From CAWIVH01 sp963839475 (GTDB lineage Bacteria > Acidobacteriota > UBA6911): a stretch of 64,000 nucleotides of DNA. Below the pieces are notes generated by a model. That model ran no database searches. It worked only from the letters and a program-made list of their open reading frames with translations, and was not told where the DNA came from. Position numbers and translations under genes: made by a program. This document shows, piece after piece, positions 50,272 to 59,396 of this stretch (within the stretch, counting starts at the first letter, position 1; the number at the start of each line of letters is the position of its first letter). The stretch spans positions 32,493-96,492 of the forward strand of contig CAWIVH010000010.1 of the NCBI GenBank assembly GCA_963839475.1, given 5' to 3'.

Positions 50272-51078
50272 TTGAGGACTACTTGTGCAGTGACGCTGCT
50301 GGTGTTGATGATGGCATCCTTTTCATTTGCCGCGGATCCCAGGGGCCATCTGGTGGTTATTGGCGGAGGAACCATTCCGGATGAAATATACGCCAAAGCC
50401 TTAGAGCTATCCGGAGGGAAAGCAACAAAGGTTGTGATCTTCCCCCAGGCTTCGGAATTGGCCGACACAGGAGAACGTGCCGTTCAAACATGGAAAAAGG
50501 CGGGTGCCGCGCAAGCTATCTCTGTGCCCCTCACCGATCCGGCGGCGTCCATTCGGGCCGTTGCGGAATCAACGCTTATCTGGTTTCCCGGTGGCGATCA
50601 GAACCGGCTCACAAAGGCGATGGAGAATACGGGTGTTCCGGAGGCTATTCGAAAACGCTATCTTGAAGGAGCAACAGTTGCCGGTACCAGCGCCGGAGCG
50701 GCCGTAATGTCCGGGGTGATGATCACAGGGGACGCCGATCTGCAGAGCCTCACGGTCGGGGCGACCAAAACGACTCCCGGTCTCGGCTTAAATGAGTTTG
50801 TGATTTTTGATCAGCATTTCCTCAAACGCCAGCGACAGAATCGCCTGATCAGCCTCGTGCTGGAAAACCCTTTGCTGCTTGGTGTCGGGATCGACGAACA
50901 AACCGCCGTGGTCGTGACTGGAAACACTTTCGAGGTCATAGGAAAAAGCTCGGTCGTTGTCGTCGATGCCCGTGGAGCGGCCATCGAGAAGCGCGCAGTT
51001 GGACAAGTAGCCGCGGCACGGGATATCAAGATGCATGTGCTTACAGCAGGGATGAAGTTCGATCTGAGCGGCAAATAG
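50272..51078 (+). CDS. Secreted cyanophycinase-like peptidase (family S51)
   Basis: Exported serine peptidase-like protein of 268 residues, with a signal peptide (about 1-21). The fold and motifs match cyanophycinase: HLVVIGGGTIPDE (start of the mature domain), LIWFPGGDQNRL, the nucleophile elbow VAGTSAGAAVMS (Ser about 142), and GVGIDEQTAVVV (Glu). The histidine is probably in FDQHFLKRQRQNRL. Cyanophycinases cut multi-Arg-Asp polymers, but the extracellular members may act on other beta-aspartyl peptides. The start is TTG with GGAGG upstream. No cyanophycin synthetase is in the window. Confidence 0.88.
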   Translation: MRTTCAVTLLVLMMASFSFAADPRGHLVVIGGGTIPDEIYAKALELSGGKATKVVIFPQASELADTGERAVQTWKKAGAAQAISVPLTDPAASIRAVAESTLIWFPGGDQNRLTKAMENTGVPEAIRKRYLEGATVAGTSAGAAVMSGVMITGDADLQSLTVGATKTTPGLGLNEFVIFDQHFLKRQRQNRLISLVLENPLLLGVGIDEQTAVVVTGNTFEVIGKSSVVVVDARGAAIEKRAVGQVAAARDIKMHVLTAGMKFDLSGK

Positions 51079-51084
51079 AAAATG

Positions 51085-51146
51085 GAACCGCGAAGGCCTC
51101 GAAGATTGCGAAGTCGATTTTGCAGTCTTCGAGGGCTTTGTGGTTC
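51085..51146. repeat. GCGAAG/ACCACAAAG repeat pair forming a hairpin
   Basis: GAACCGCGAAGGCCTCGAAG (from 51085) and CTTCGAGGGCTTTGTGGTTC (51127-51146) are partly complementary and lie between convergent genes. Terminator use is possible, but the sequence is one of a repeated family in this window. Confidence 0.5.
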
Positions 51147-51169
51147 GCTTGTGAATCCAGCATGCGGGG

Positions 51170-52933
<1,764 letters not shown>

Positions 52934-53079
52934 GGTGCTACCTCCGGTTACATTTTACTCCGGCCCATCGAAATATGTCGCCCCAAGGCTCTTTCCACCA
53001 CCATTCAGGACCTCGGAGTTTATGCATCTATCAAGTCGATCTTGATTCCCCGGTGAAGTTCGAAAGAAACAACTTATAT

Positions 53080-53143
53080 GGGACGGGCTTACAGCCCTTT
53101 TTCTCACTTCTTATTCAGTCCCAGGGCTTCGCCCTGGGCTGTT
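53080..53143. repeat. Palindromic target repeat, left part (beside IS110)
   Basis: This is the left part of the repeat whose uninterrupted copy is at 39063-39348: GGGCTTACAGCCC (53085-53097) and CCCAGGGCTTCGCCCTGGG (53120-53138), ending CTGTTATG, where the insertion sequence begins. The rest of the thiC upstream gap (52934-53079) shows no gene. Confidence 0.75.
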
Positions 53144-53153
53144 ATGGAGTGAC

Positions 53154-53620
53154 ATGTCAATATATTTCTCCAGTGCCCGTATTCGCCGGTTGTTCTGGCA
53201 CGCTGCCTTTTCAGTCAGGTCATGATTGTTTTCTACTCTTTCTCGTTCAGCCAGTGAAAGGAACAGGGCGCCGAGGGTCGGCAGCGGCGACGATTGATCA
53301 CTCTGTTATTCGCGCGTTATACGAGCCGCATGACAAGGGATCCGTCGGGAGTTGCCTCACTCTGAATGCGCGGGTTTTGGTTTCCCATACCGCATAGCCC
53401 AGTCGAGGTTTCTCCTTTTCGTAAGCCGGGCGCCTCGACACCCTGTTCCGTTCACTGGTAGTGTTCGTTGTTTTCTCGTTTTTCTCATAGCGCCCAAATC
53501 TCCGGATCTCTGGCGGGGTCAAGGCCGGCTTGCCGCCCTTCGGGCTTGGCCTTGAGGCCGCCAGAGATCCGGAACAAACTGGCGCTGTGAGAAAAACACC
53601 CATGTCCTCTCCGTCTCCCT
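53154..53620 (-). ncRNA. Candidate bridge/seek RNA region of the IS110-type element
   Basis: In IS1111-type elements the guide RNA for target choice is encoded in the non-coding end after the transposase. Here that end is about 470 bp, without a supported gene. It contains a 120-bp near-perfect inverted repeat (53478-53597): an outer arm GTTTTTCTCATAGCGCC, an inner arm CCGGATCTCTGGCGG, a further TCAAGGCC pairing, and a small loop. The coordinates of the RNA itself are unknown. Confidence 0.4.
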
Positions 53621-54715
53621 TCAGGCAGCCTGGCCGATGGCCCAGATGAACCCGAGCAGTTCGCGTGCAACTGCTACCACCACCGTCCGTGTGTTTTTCC
53701 CTTTGTTGACGAGATGCCAATACCTCTTATTCAGTCGCTTGTCAGCCTTGCGTACGATCTCGAGCACCTCCGCCGGCAGCCCCTCGCGCCGTTTCTTCAG
53801 CGCCGCTCCCGCAACCGGACTGTGACGGTAGTGCCAGGAGCTTTCAATCACGACTCGCCGGAGATGAGCATTGCCGGTTTTGGTGATTCCCCCTCGTCTT
53901 TCCTGTGTGCCCGAACTGTATTCCGAGCCAACAACTCCGACCGCGTCCATCAAAGCCCGGGCATCACGGAATCGTTTCAAGTCGATGGCCTCGGCGATGA
54001 TAGTCATGGCAGTCAGTTCTTTGATTCCTCTGAGACCCATCAGGTAACCGACCAGCTTTTGATACTCCGCATCCATTGCCGCCTTCAGCACCAATTCGTC
54101 GAAGCGCTTCATTCGCTCCGTCTCTTCGTCCAGGGCCAGGCAGTACTCCTCAAGAACCCTTTGAGCTGCGGGGTCGTCGAAACGAATTCCTTTTATCCAC
54201 TTCAGGTGCCCCCTCGTCCAGGCCTTGCCGGACCAGTATTTCTTTCCGTGTCGCACCAGGAAGCGGTTCAGCCGGTGACGCGCGCGCTGCTGATCTTCCA
54301 TGGCATCTTCGCGAGCCCGCAAAAGATCTCGCAGGTTTTCCTGCTTTACCCCGGGAATTGCAATCGTGGTAAGCTCCCCCGACCGGTACAGTTTCGCCAG
54401 GTCCTTCGCATCCCGCGGATCAGTCTTGACACGATTACCCGCTCGGCGCGGAGTCAAAGACGGCGCCGCGACGTCGCACAAGATTTTGCTCCGGCTCAGA
54501 ACCCTGTGGAGATGGTACCCGTTGATTCCCGCTTCATAGACACAATGGACTTGTCCGGGAAGCGACAGGAGTCTTTTTATAAGTCGGCCGTGACCGCTCT
54601 CGTTGTTTTCAACGACAAATTCCGCATACGGAGCGTCCTCATGCCCCAGGTAAACTGCTACATTGATCTTATTTACTGAATCATCCATCCCTACCCAAGT
54701 GATACAATTCGTCAT
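53621..54715 (-). CDS. IS110-family transposase (DEDD)
   Basis: Transposase of 364 residues with the two domains of the family. The N-terminal RuvC-like DEDD part has WVGMDDSVNKINVAVYLG (first Asp), VYEAGINGYHL (Glu) and KTDPRDAKDLAKLYRSGEL (Asp pair). The C-terminal Transposase_20 domain has LRGIKELTAMTIIAEAIDLK and GSEYSSGTQERRGGITKTGN, where a serine is catalytic, then LRRVVIESSWHY. It appears intact. The ATG at 54715 has GGGAGGAAA upstream. In the IS110 family it works with a guide RNA encoded in the same element. Confidence 0.93.
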   Translation of the reverse strand: MTNCITWVGMDDSVNKINVAVYLGHEDAPYAEFVVENNESGHGRLIKRLLSLPGQVHCVYEAGINGYHLHRVLSRSKILCDVAAPSLTPRRAGNRVKTDPRDAKDLAKLYRSGELTTIAIPGVKQENLRDLLRAREDAMEDQQRARHRLNRFLVRHGKKYWSGKAWTRGHLKWIKGIRFDDPAAQRVLEEYCLALDEETERMKRFDELVLKAAMDAEYQKLVGYLMGLRGIKELTAMTIIAEAIDLKRFRDARALMDAVGVVGSEYSSGTQERRGGITKTGNAHLRRVVIESSWHYRHSPVAGAALKKRREGLPAEVLEIVRKADKRLNKRYWHLVNKGKNTRTVVVAVARELLGFIWAIGQAA

Positions 54716-54799
54716 GGCCGGTTTCCTCCCGTATGTGGCTCTGTTATTCACCAAACTAACAACCCACGAATATTACGCGATGGAGACCGGTCACTCCAT

Positions 54800-55023
54800 T
54801 ATGTCTGGTATGTTGCCGGGCCTTCGGCCCTCACGATTACTTCTGATGAGTTCATGAGGATTCGAATTTAGTCGAATCTATTGCCTGACCCTCGGGCTTT
54901 CCCTATTGCATAAAAGCAAACTGATTCCGCATTTGTGAGCGCTGAAAGCGCGACGCCATACCAGCCCAGGGCGAAGCCCTGGGATGAGTCAGAAGGGTAA
55001 ATGAGGGCTGAAGGCCCATTCCA
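54800..55023. repeat. Palindromic target repeat, right part (beside IS110)
   Basis: Continuation of the repeat after the insertion sequence: GGGCCTTCGGCCC, a less conserved stretch with TTCGAATTTAGTCGAA, GCGCTGAAAGCGC, CCCAGGGCGAAGCCCTGGG (54965-54983) and GGGCTGAAGGCCC (55005-55017). The order of blocks equals that at 39160-39320. Confidence 0.75.
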
Positions 55024-55053
55024 TCCTCCAAAAGATGCATAAACTCCCGACGA

Positions 55054-56013
55054 TCATTTGCCCGTTTTCGCCTTCAACGCTAGGAGCTCATCGTAGAGCC
55101 GACCTGCGAATGGCTCCAGATTCGCGTACTGGCGGTAAACCCCGGTCGCTACGGCGGACAAAAAATGCTCACGGCTGCGCCCGGATGAAACCGAACGCTG
55201 CGCGTCCCCCTTCAGCTTCAACGCCGTGTCGTAGAGGCTTTTTGCTTCCTGCAGGTTGGATAGGGGGCCATGGCCCGGAACGACAAAGATCAGCTCTTCC
55301 AGGGTTTTCTCTTCCGGCGGCGGTTTGCTGGGATCGGGTTTGGGCGCTGGCATGGCTGACTTCACCAAAGGCACGGCATCGATGGCCTGCTTCATCCCCT
55401 CGAGCCAACCCAGAGCTGTGCCATTGCCGGGAGAGGCGTCAATCGTCGGGTAACTCCCGGGGGAAAAAAGATCCCCGATAATCAGGACTTTCTCCGCCGG
55501 GATGGCAACCACCAGATCCCCGGCGGTGCGCGCTTTGGCCTGAATCGCAATGACCCGGATTTCCAGGTTGTCGGGGAAAAGCCGCACTTGCTTACCGAAA
55601 ATCATCCGGTCGGGCGTGTCGGATTTGGCTTTAGCGGCGGCGTCTTCATTTTTAGGTGCCGAATCGATCAGATTCCAAAATTCCACGCCCCCGAGCAAGG
55701 AGGCTCCCTGCTTGCCCAGGAGATCGCTGTTTCCCTCGCGAGCGAGGGCATAATCGGTGCAGACGATCCAGTTTACCGGTTTGGAGCTGATCTTTTGCAG
55801 GGCTTTCATAGCCTCGCTGAAGGCCGGCTCGCCGGGCGGATTGACGATCAGGATCCCGCCTTCGGACACGACGGCCGACATGGCGATACCACCAGGGCTC
55901 GATTCCAGCCAGTAATAATGATCCGTCACCTTCTCGAATTTCACAGCCGCGGAAGCAGTGGGTACGGCCTGCAAAATTACGCAAAGCAGGGCAGCCGCAA
56001 TGGCTTTGTTCAT
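55054..56013 (-). CDS. Secreted metallo-beta-lactamase-fold protein lacking the zinc motif
   Basis: Exported protein of 319 residues with signal peptide 1-22. The fold follows metallo-beta-lactamases of the quinoprotein-relay type: FEKVTDHYYWLES, SAVVSEGGILIVNPPG, VNWIVCTDYALAREGNSDLL, and KVLIIGDLFSPGSYPTID, then FVVPGHGPLS. The zinc motif HxHxDH, expected after WIVCT, is absent (TDYALAREGN), and the histidine before GDLVV is replaced (ARTAGDLVV). Only the Asp of GDLF and the His of PGHGP remain. It is probably not a zinc hydrolase, or binds metal differently. Its start overlaps the upstream hydrolase gene (ATGA). Confidence 0.8.
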   Translation of the reverse strand: MNKAIAAALLCVILQAVPTASAAVKFEKVTDHYYWLESSPGGIAMSAVVSEGGILIVNPPGEPAFSEAMKALQKISSKPVNWIVCTDYALAREGNSDLLGKQGASLLGGVEFWNLIDSAPKNEDAAAKAKSDTPDRMIFGKQVRLFPDNLEIRVIAIQAKARTAGDLVVAIPAEKVLIIGDLFSPGSYPTIDASPGNGTALGWLEGMKQAIDAVPLVKSAMPAPKPDPSKPPPEEKTLEELIFVVPGHGPLSNLQEAKSLYDTALKLKGDAQRSVSSGRSREHFLSAVATGVYRQYANLEPFAGRLYDELLALKAKTGK

Positions 56014-56648
56014 CCTGCCATCTCCTCGAAATGCAGTTGCCGGAAGAAGCCGGTGATAAGTTCCTGAACCTCTTCCAGGTTCTGAATGAAAAAGTGGTCT
56101 GCGCCGTCGATGCGCCTCACGGACGATGACCGCGGCAGCCTTCTTTCTAGCCGGTCCAGCCGCTCCGGCGCGCAGTACTCATCGTTTGTTCCCACGATGT
56201 ACAGCGCAGGCCGCCGGTTTTCCAGCAAAAAATCGAAATCGTAAAAGTTCAAGGGGAGGCCCAGGCCGACGACGGCTTGGACTCGCGGGTCCGCGCACGC
56301 TACCTGCAGCCCGACCCAGGATCCAAAGGAAAATCCAGCCAGCGCCAGCGGAAGTTCCGGATAACGGCTCTCGAGCCAGTCGAGCGCCGCTTTGGCATCC
56401 TCCTGCTCCCCGATCCCCTCGTCATAAGATCCGGAGCTTCGTCCGACCCCGCGAAAATTGAAGCGCAGGGCGGCGATTCCCGCCTCCTGGACCGCCTTGG
56501 CGGCGCGGTAGACCACACGGTTGTCCATGGTGCCGCCGTAGCCCGGGTGCGGGTGGCAGACCACGGCCGCAGCCCGCAAATCGACTCCGCGAGGTTCGCG
56601 CAGGATCGCCTCCAGTTGCACCGTTCGTGAAGGTATGAAAAAAGTCAT
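56010..56648 (-). CDS. Alpha/beta hydrolase (dienelactone hydrolase-like)
   Basis: Cytoplasmic hydrolase of 212 residues. HPHPGYGGTMDNRVVYRAAK (about 31-50) is the oxyanion region, the nucleophile is in LAGFSFGSWVGL (Ser about 107), the acid in VGTNDEYCAPERL (about 156-168), and the histidine in GADHFFIQ (about 188). All three catalytic residues are present. The substrate is unknown. It starts at ATG 56648; a TTG four codons earlier is in frame. It is translationally coupled to the metallo-beta-lactamase-fold gene and lies 27 bp after cbiO. Confidence 0.85.
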   Translation of the reverse strand: MTFFIPSRTVQLEAILREPRGVDLRAAAVVCHPHPGYGGTMDNRVVYRAAKAVQEAGIAALRFNFRGVGRSSGSYDEGIGEQEDAKAALDWLESRYPELPLALAGFSFGSWVGLQVACADPRVQAVVGLGLPLNFYDFDFLLENRRPALYIVGTNDEYCAPERLDRLERRLPRSSSVRRIDGADHFFIQNLEEVQELITGFFRQLHFEEMAG

Positions 56649-56675
56649 GGCACAATCCAAATCCGGCGGACCGGG

Positions 56676-57413
56676 CTAGCTTTTCCCTAATCTCAGACTC
56701 AGCGGCACTTCCAGACCATGTTCCTGCATCAGCTGCTCGTTCGACAGGATCTCCCGGGTTGAGCCGTCGGACCAGATGCGGCCCCGGTCCATCACAACCG
56801 TCCGGTCGCAGATAGCGAGCACCATTTCCAGGTCATGGGTGGCCAGAAGGATGGTGGAGGTCAGGCTGCCTATCAGCTCGATAAGGTGCCGGCGGTTGCG
56901 TGGGTCCAAGTTGCTGGAGGGCTCGTCCAGCGCCAGGATGGCCGGTTCCATGACCAGGACGGACGCAAGGGCCGCTCGCTTTCTCTCCCCGAGGCTGAGG
57001 TGGTGCGAGGACCGGTGGCGCATGGATTGGTCGAGTCCCACGTCCCGGAGCGCTTTATCCACCCGCGGGGAAATCTCTTCGGCGGGAACCGCCAGGTTCA
57101 ACGGGCCGAAAGCGATGTCCTCGAGGACGGTCGGGCAGAACAGCTGATCGTTCGGGTCCTGGAAAACCAGGCCGACTTTGCGCCGGATCTCCTTCATGTC
57201 GCCGCCGTCCAGCGAATGGCCATGGATGCGGACCAACCCGGTCCCGGTCAGCACGCCGTTCAGGTGAAGCAGGAGCGTGGACTTGCCTGCGCCGCTGGGC
57301 CCGACCAGCGCGACCCGCTCTCCCGGGCGGAGATCGAGGTCGATGTTTTCGAGCGCCCTGGTGCCATCAGGGTAGCTGTAATTGAGCCGGGTAATCCTGA
57401 CTGCATATTCCAT
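56676..57413 (-). CDS. cbiO: CbiO/EcfA-type ATPase of a cobalt/nickel importer
   Basis: ATPase of 245 residues for the ECF transporter encoded with it. Walker A is VGPSGAGKSTLL (about 36), the signature is HLSLGERKRAALASV (about 145) and Walker B is AILALDEPSSNLDP (about 165). VFQDPNDQLFCPTVLEDIAF is characteristic of CbiO/EcfA. With only one ATPase gene it probably works as a homodimer. A 68-bp gap separates it from cbiQ. Confidence 0.92.
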   Translation of the reverse strand: MEYAVRITRLNYSYPDGTRALENIDLDLRPGERVALVGPSGAGKSTLLLHLNGVLTGTGLVRIHGHSLDGGDMKEIRRKVGLVFQDPNDQLFCPTVLEDIAFGPLNLAVPAEEISPRVDKALRDVGLDQSMRHRSSHHLSLGERKRAALASVLVMEPAILALDEPSSNLDPRNRRHLIELIGSLTSTILLATHDLEMVLAICDRTVVMDRGRIWSDGSTREILSNEQLMQEHGLEVPLSLRLGKS

Positions 57414-57481
57414 GTAGAGCGGCTTTCGTGCCGGGGCGGGCGGATGGACCGCCTCCTAATCCGGCTCTATCGGGCCGTGGG

Positions 57482-58186
57482 CTAAGAAGCCACGACCACA
57501 AAAAGGACGAGACCGGCCAGGAAGGCCAGGTCTCGCCAGGTGAATTTACGGGGCGCGAGGATCGGGATTTCTCCCGAACTCCCGCGCGACAGCATGGCCT
57601 GGTACATCCGCTCAGCCCGTTCGAAGGAGCGGACAAGCACCGTTCCCAGCATGGAGCCGAGCAGCTTGATTTCCGCCTTGATCGGCGCACGCCCGACTCT
57701 GCGGCAATCGCGAGCCTGCTTCATGCGCATCACCTCTTCGATCAAAACAAAGAGATAACGGTACAGAAAACTGAGGTTCATGACCAGGATCCGCGGGCAG
57801 CCGAGGCGGCGCAGCCCCCGCAGCAATTCGCCAAACCGGGTCGTATTGGTCAGCAGAACGAGGAGGATCAGGCACAACAGCGAGCGCATCAGGACGACGC
57901 CGAAAACCGGCATCCCCGATCCCTTCCATGGAGCCGCGACGCCGGCCAGGAGCACAAAGGGGAGGATGATCAACGCCCGCCCAATAATGTAGGCCAGCGG
58001 TATCTGGGAAATTCCCATGAAAATGGCGGCAAGGAAAAAATAGGCGAACAGGATCAGGGGCTTTCCCGCCGAAACCTGGAGAGCGGCGATAATCAGTATC
58101 GTGAAGCCGATGATCTTGGTCCGGGCATCGAGCAGGTGCAGCGGCGAATCAAGGTCCGCATAGCGGTCGATAAAGCTGTGTTTCAT
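57482..58186 (-). CDS. cbiQ: CbiQ/EcfT-type transmembrane coupling protein
   Basis: Membrane protein of 234 residues with about five to six helices. It couples CbiO to the substrate-binding subunit. HLLDARTKIIGFTILIIAAL (about 17-36) is the usual N-terminal motif, and the coupling helices carry two ARG-type motifs (here AMLSRGSSGEIPILAPR with SRG). The start overlaps the cbiM stop by four bases. Confidence 0.9.
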   Translation of the reverse strand: MKHSFIDRYADLDSPLHLLDARTKIIGFTILIIAALQVSAGKPLILFAYFFLAAIFMGISQIPLAYIIGRALIILPFVLLAGVAAPWKGSGMPVFGVVLMRSLLCLILLVLLTNTTRFGELLRGLRRLGCPRILVMNLSFLYRYLFVLIEEVMRMKQARDCRRVGRAPIKAEIKLLGSMLGTVLVRSFERAERMYQAMLSRGSSGEIPILAPRKFTWRDLAFLAGLVLFVVVAS

Positions 58187-59091
58187 GAGTGATGACCCTT
58201 CTTCCCCCGGACCAGGCTGGTCACCGCGAAAGCCGCGGCGATGAGGCCCAGCAGGATCATCACCTCCCAGAAGAAAGCTCGGAAGCGCTGCGGCTGAAGC
58301 AGGTTCTGCGCTGCAGCGGAAGCTTCCGCCACGGCCGCGGAACCCAGCAGCTTTTCAAGCGGGTCCGGCAGTTCCGAACTGCCGATCAGCACCAGGAGGG
58401 TGAAGGGCAGGGCTACGAAGACGATTCCGCCGATCCAATCCGGAATCCCGAGTCGCGCATCACCGCGTCTTTCCACCAGGTCGGGCCGGACTCTGGCGAG
58501 AAAAGCCAGAACGGCTGCGGTGAGGCCGCCTTCCATGATGCCGATCACCGCATGGTAGCCCCCCATGGCGCCCAGGCCGGCTTTGAGCGGGATGACTCCC
58601 GACACTGCCAACTGGAACGCGCAGCCCGCCGCCGACAGGATCATGGAAACCCATCCCGCGGCAAAAGCAGCGAGGCTCAATCGGCGGCCGCTGCATTTTG
58701 GCCCGCCCAGCAACTGGAAGACCAGGTATCCCGAGAGCACGGTGGTAGCCCCGATATTGAAAATATTGGCCCCCAACGCGATCAGCCCTCCGTCCTGCAT
58801 AATGAGGGCCTGGGCGATGATAACGGTCGCCATGGTCAGGAATGCCGCCATGGGGCCGAGGAGAATGGCCAGCAGGGCGCCGCCGACCAGGTGGCCCGAG
58901 GTGCCGCCGAGAACGGGGAAGTTGAGCATCTGGGCGGCAAAGACAAAAGCCCCGAGCACTCCCATCAGGGGAATGACGCGGGTGGAGGCTTCGATCTTGA
59001 TGCGCCGTGCGGCATAAAGGACCCCAGCGCCCGACACCACGTCCATGGCAAGGGCAATGCGGTTGGCGAGGAATCCGTCGGGGATATGCAT
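58183..59091 (-). CDS. cbiM: CbiM-type metal-binding permease fused to a CbiN-like (PDGLE) part
   Basis: Substrate subunit of a cobalt or nickel ECF importer, 302 residues. The N-terminus HIPDGFLANRIALAMDVVSG carries the metal-binding His2, so the ATG at 59091 is certain. About seven helices follow, with QMLNFPVLGGTSGHLVGGAL (about 54-73) as the second metal block. The C-terminal third (SSELPDPLEKLLG, then a last helix) is a CbiN/PDGLE-like domain fused in frame. It is the first gene of the import operon. A TACAAT box ends eight bases before the ATG, with no ribosome site, so the mRNA may be leaderless. I saw no cobalamin or NiCo riboswitch. Confidence 0.9.
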   Translation of the reverse strand: MHIPDGFLANRIALAMDVVSGAGVLYAARRIKIEASTRVIPLMGVLGAFVFAAQMLNFPVLGGTSGHLVGGALLAILLGPMAAFLTMATVIIAQALIMQDGGLIALGANIFNIGATTVLSGYLVFQLLGGPKCSGRRLSLAAFAAGWVSMILSAAGCAFQLAVSGVIPLKAGLGAMGGYHAVIGIMEGGLTAAVLAFLARVRPDLVERRGDARLGIPDWIGGIVFVALPFTLLVLIGSSELPDPLEKLLGSAAVAEASAAAQNLLQPQRFRAFFWEVMILLGLIAAAFAVTSLVRGKKGHHS

Positions 59092-59153
59092 AAGCCGACA
59101 TTGTACCGAAACCTGCGCCCCATGGAAAAAATTACTTAAAACCAGGACTGATT

Positions 59154-59388
59154 AACCACAAAGCCCTCCAAGACCGCGAAGTCGACCATGCAGCACGCCC
59201 GGGGGCCAACGCCTCGCGTTGTTCCATCCTCGCCCATGAGTGGAGCGAAAGCCGTCGGACCCAATTCCACCAGGACGGTTTCAATCGGCTCTCGCTCCAC
59301 TCATGGGTGAGGATGGAAGCCGAAGGCTGCCCCCGGGCGCTGATATTGCCCTGCAGATCTTTGAGGTCTTGGTGGTCTTCGCGGTTTA
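59154..59388. repeat. Nested palindromic element upstream of cbiM
   Basis: Arms from the centre outwards: 59224-59253 with 59287-59316 (28 of 30 bases pair, core CCCATGAGTGGAGCGA), then GCCCGGGGGC (59197-59206) with GCCCCCGGGC (59329-59338), then the ACCACAAAG/GCGAAG repeat unit at both outer ends (about 59154-59181 and 59359-59386). It fills the 305-bp gap between cbiM and the LLM oxidoreductase gene and encodes no protein. Confidence 0.7.
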
Positions 59389-59396
59389 AGTGTTTT

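Larger units (their letters stand above)
53144..54799 (-). mobile_element. IS110-family insertion sequence (IS1111-like layout)
   Basis: Element of about 1.66 kb. Its edges are marked by short inverted repeats ATGGAGTGAC (53144-53153) and GTCACTCCAT (54790-54799), and TTATG occurs at both junctions. The transposase gene occupies 53621-54715. The non-coding end 5' of the gene is about 75 bp; the 3' end is about 470 bp and strongly structured. A long 3' end and subterminal inverted repeats fit the IS1111 branch of IS110. Comparison with the copy at 39 kb shows it is inserted in a palindromic repeat. The exact borders are inferred, not proven. Confidence 0.75.

Noticed and set aside
52934..53079. 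TPP riboswitch upstream of thiC
   Set aside because: The conserved blocks of the TPP aptamer are not present on the minus strand in this stretch, and the rest is dispersed repeat. A covariance search would settle it.
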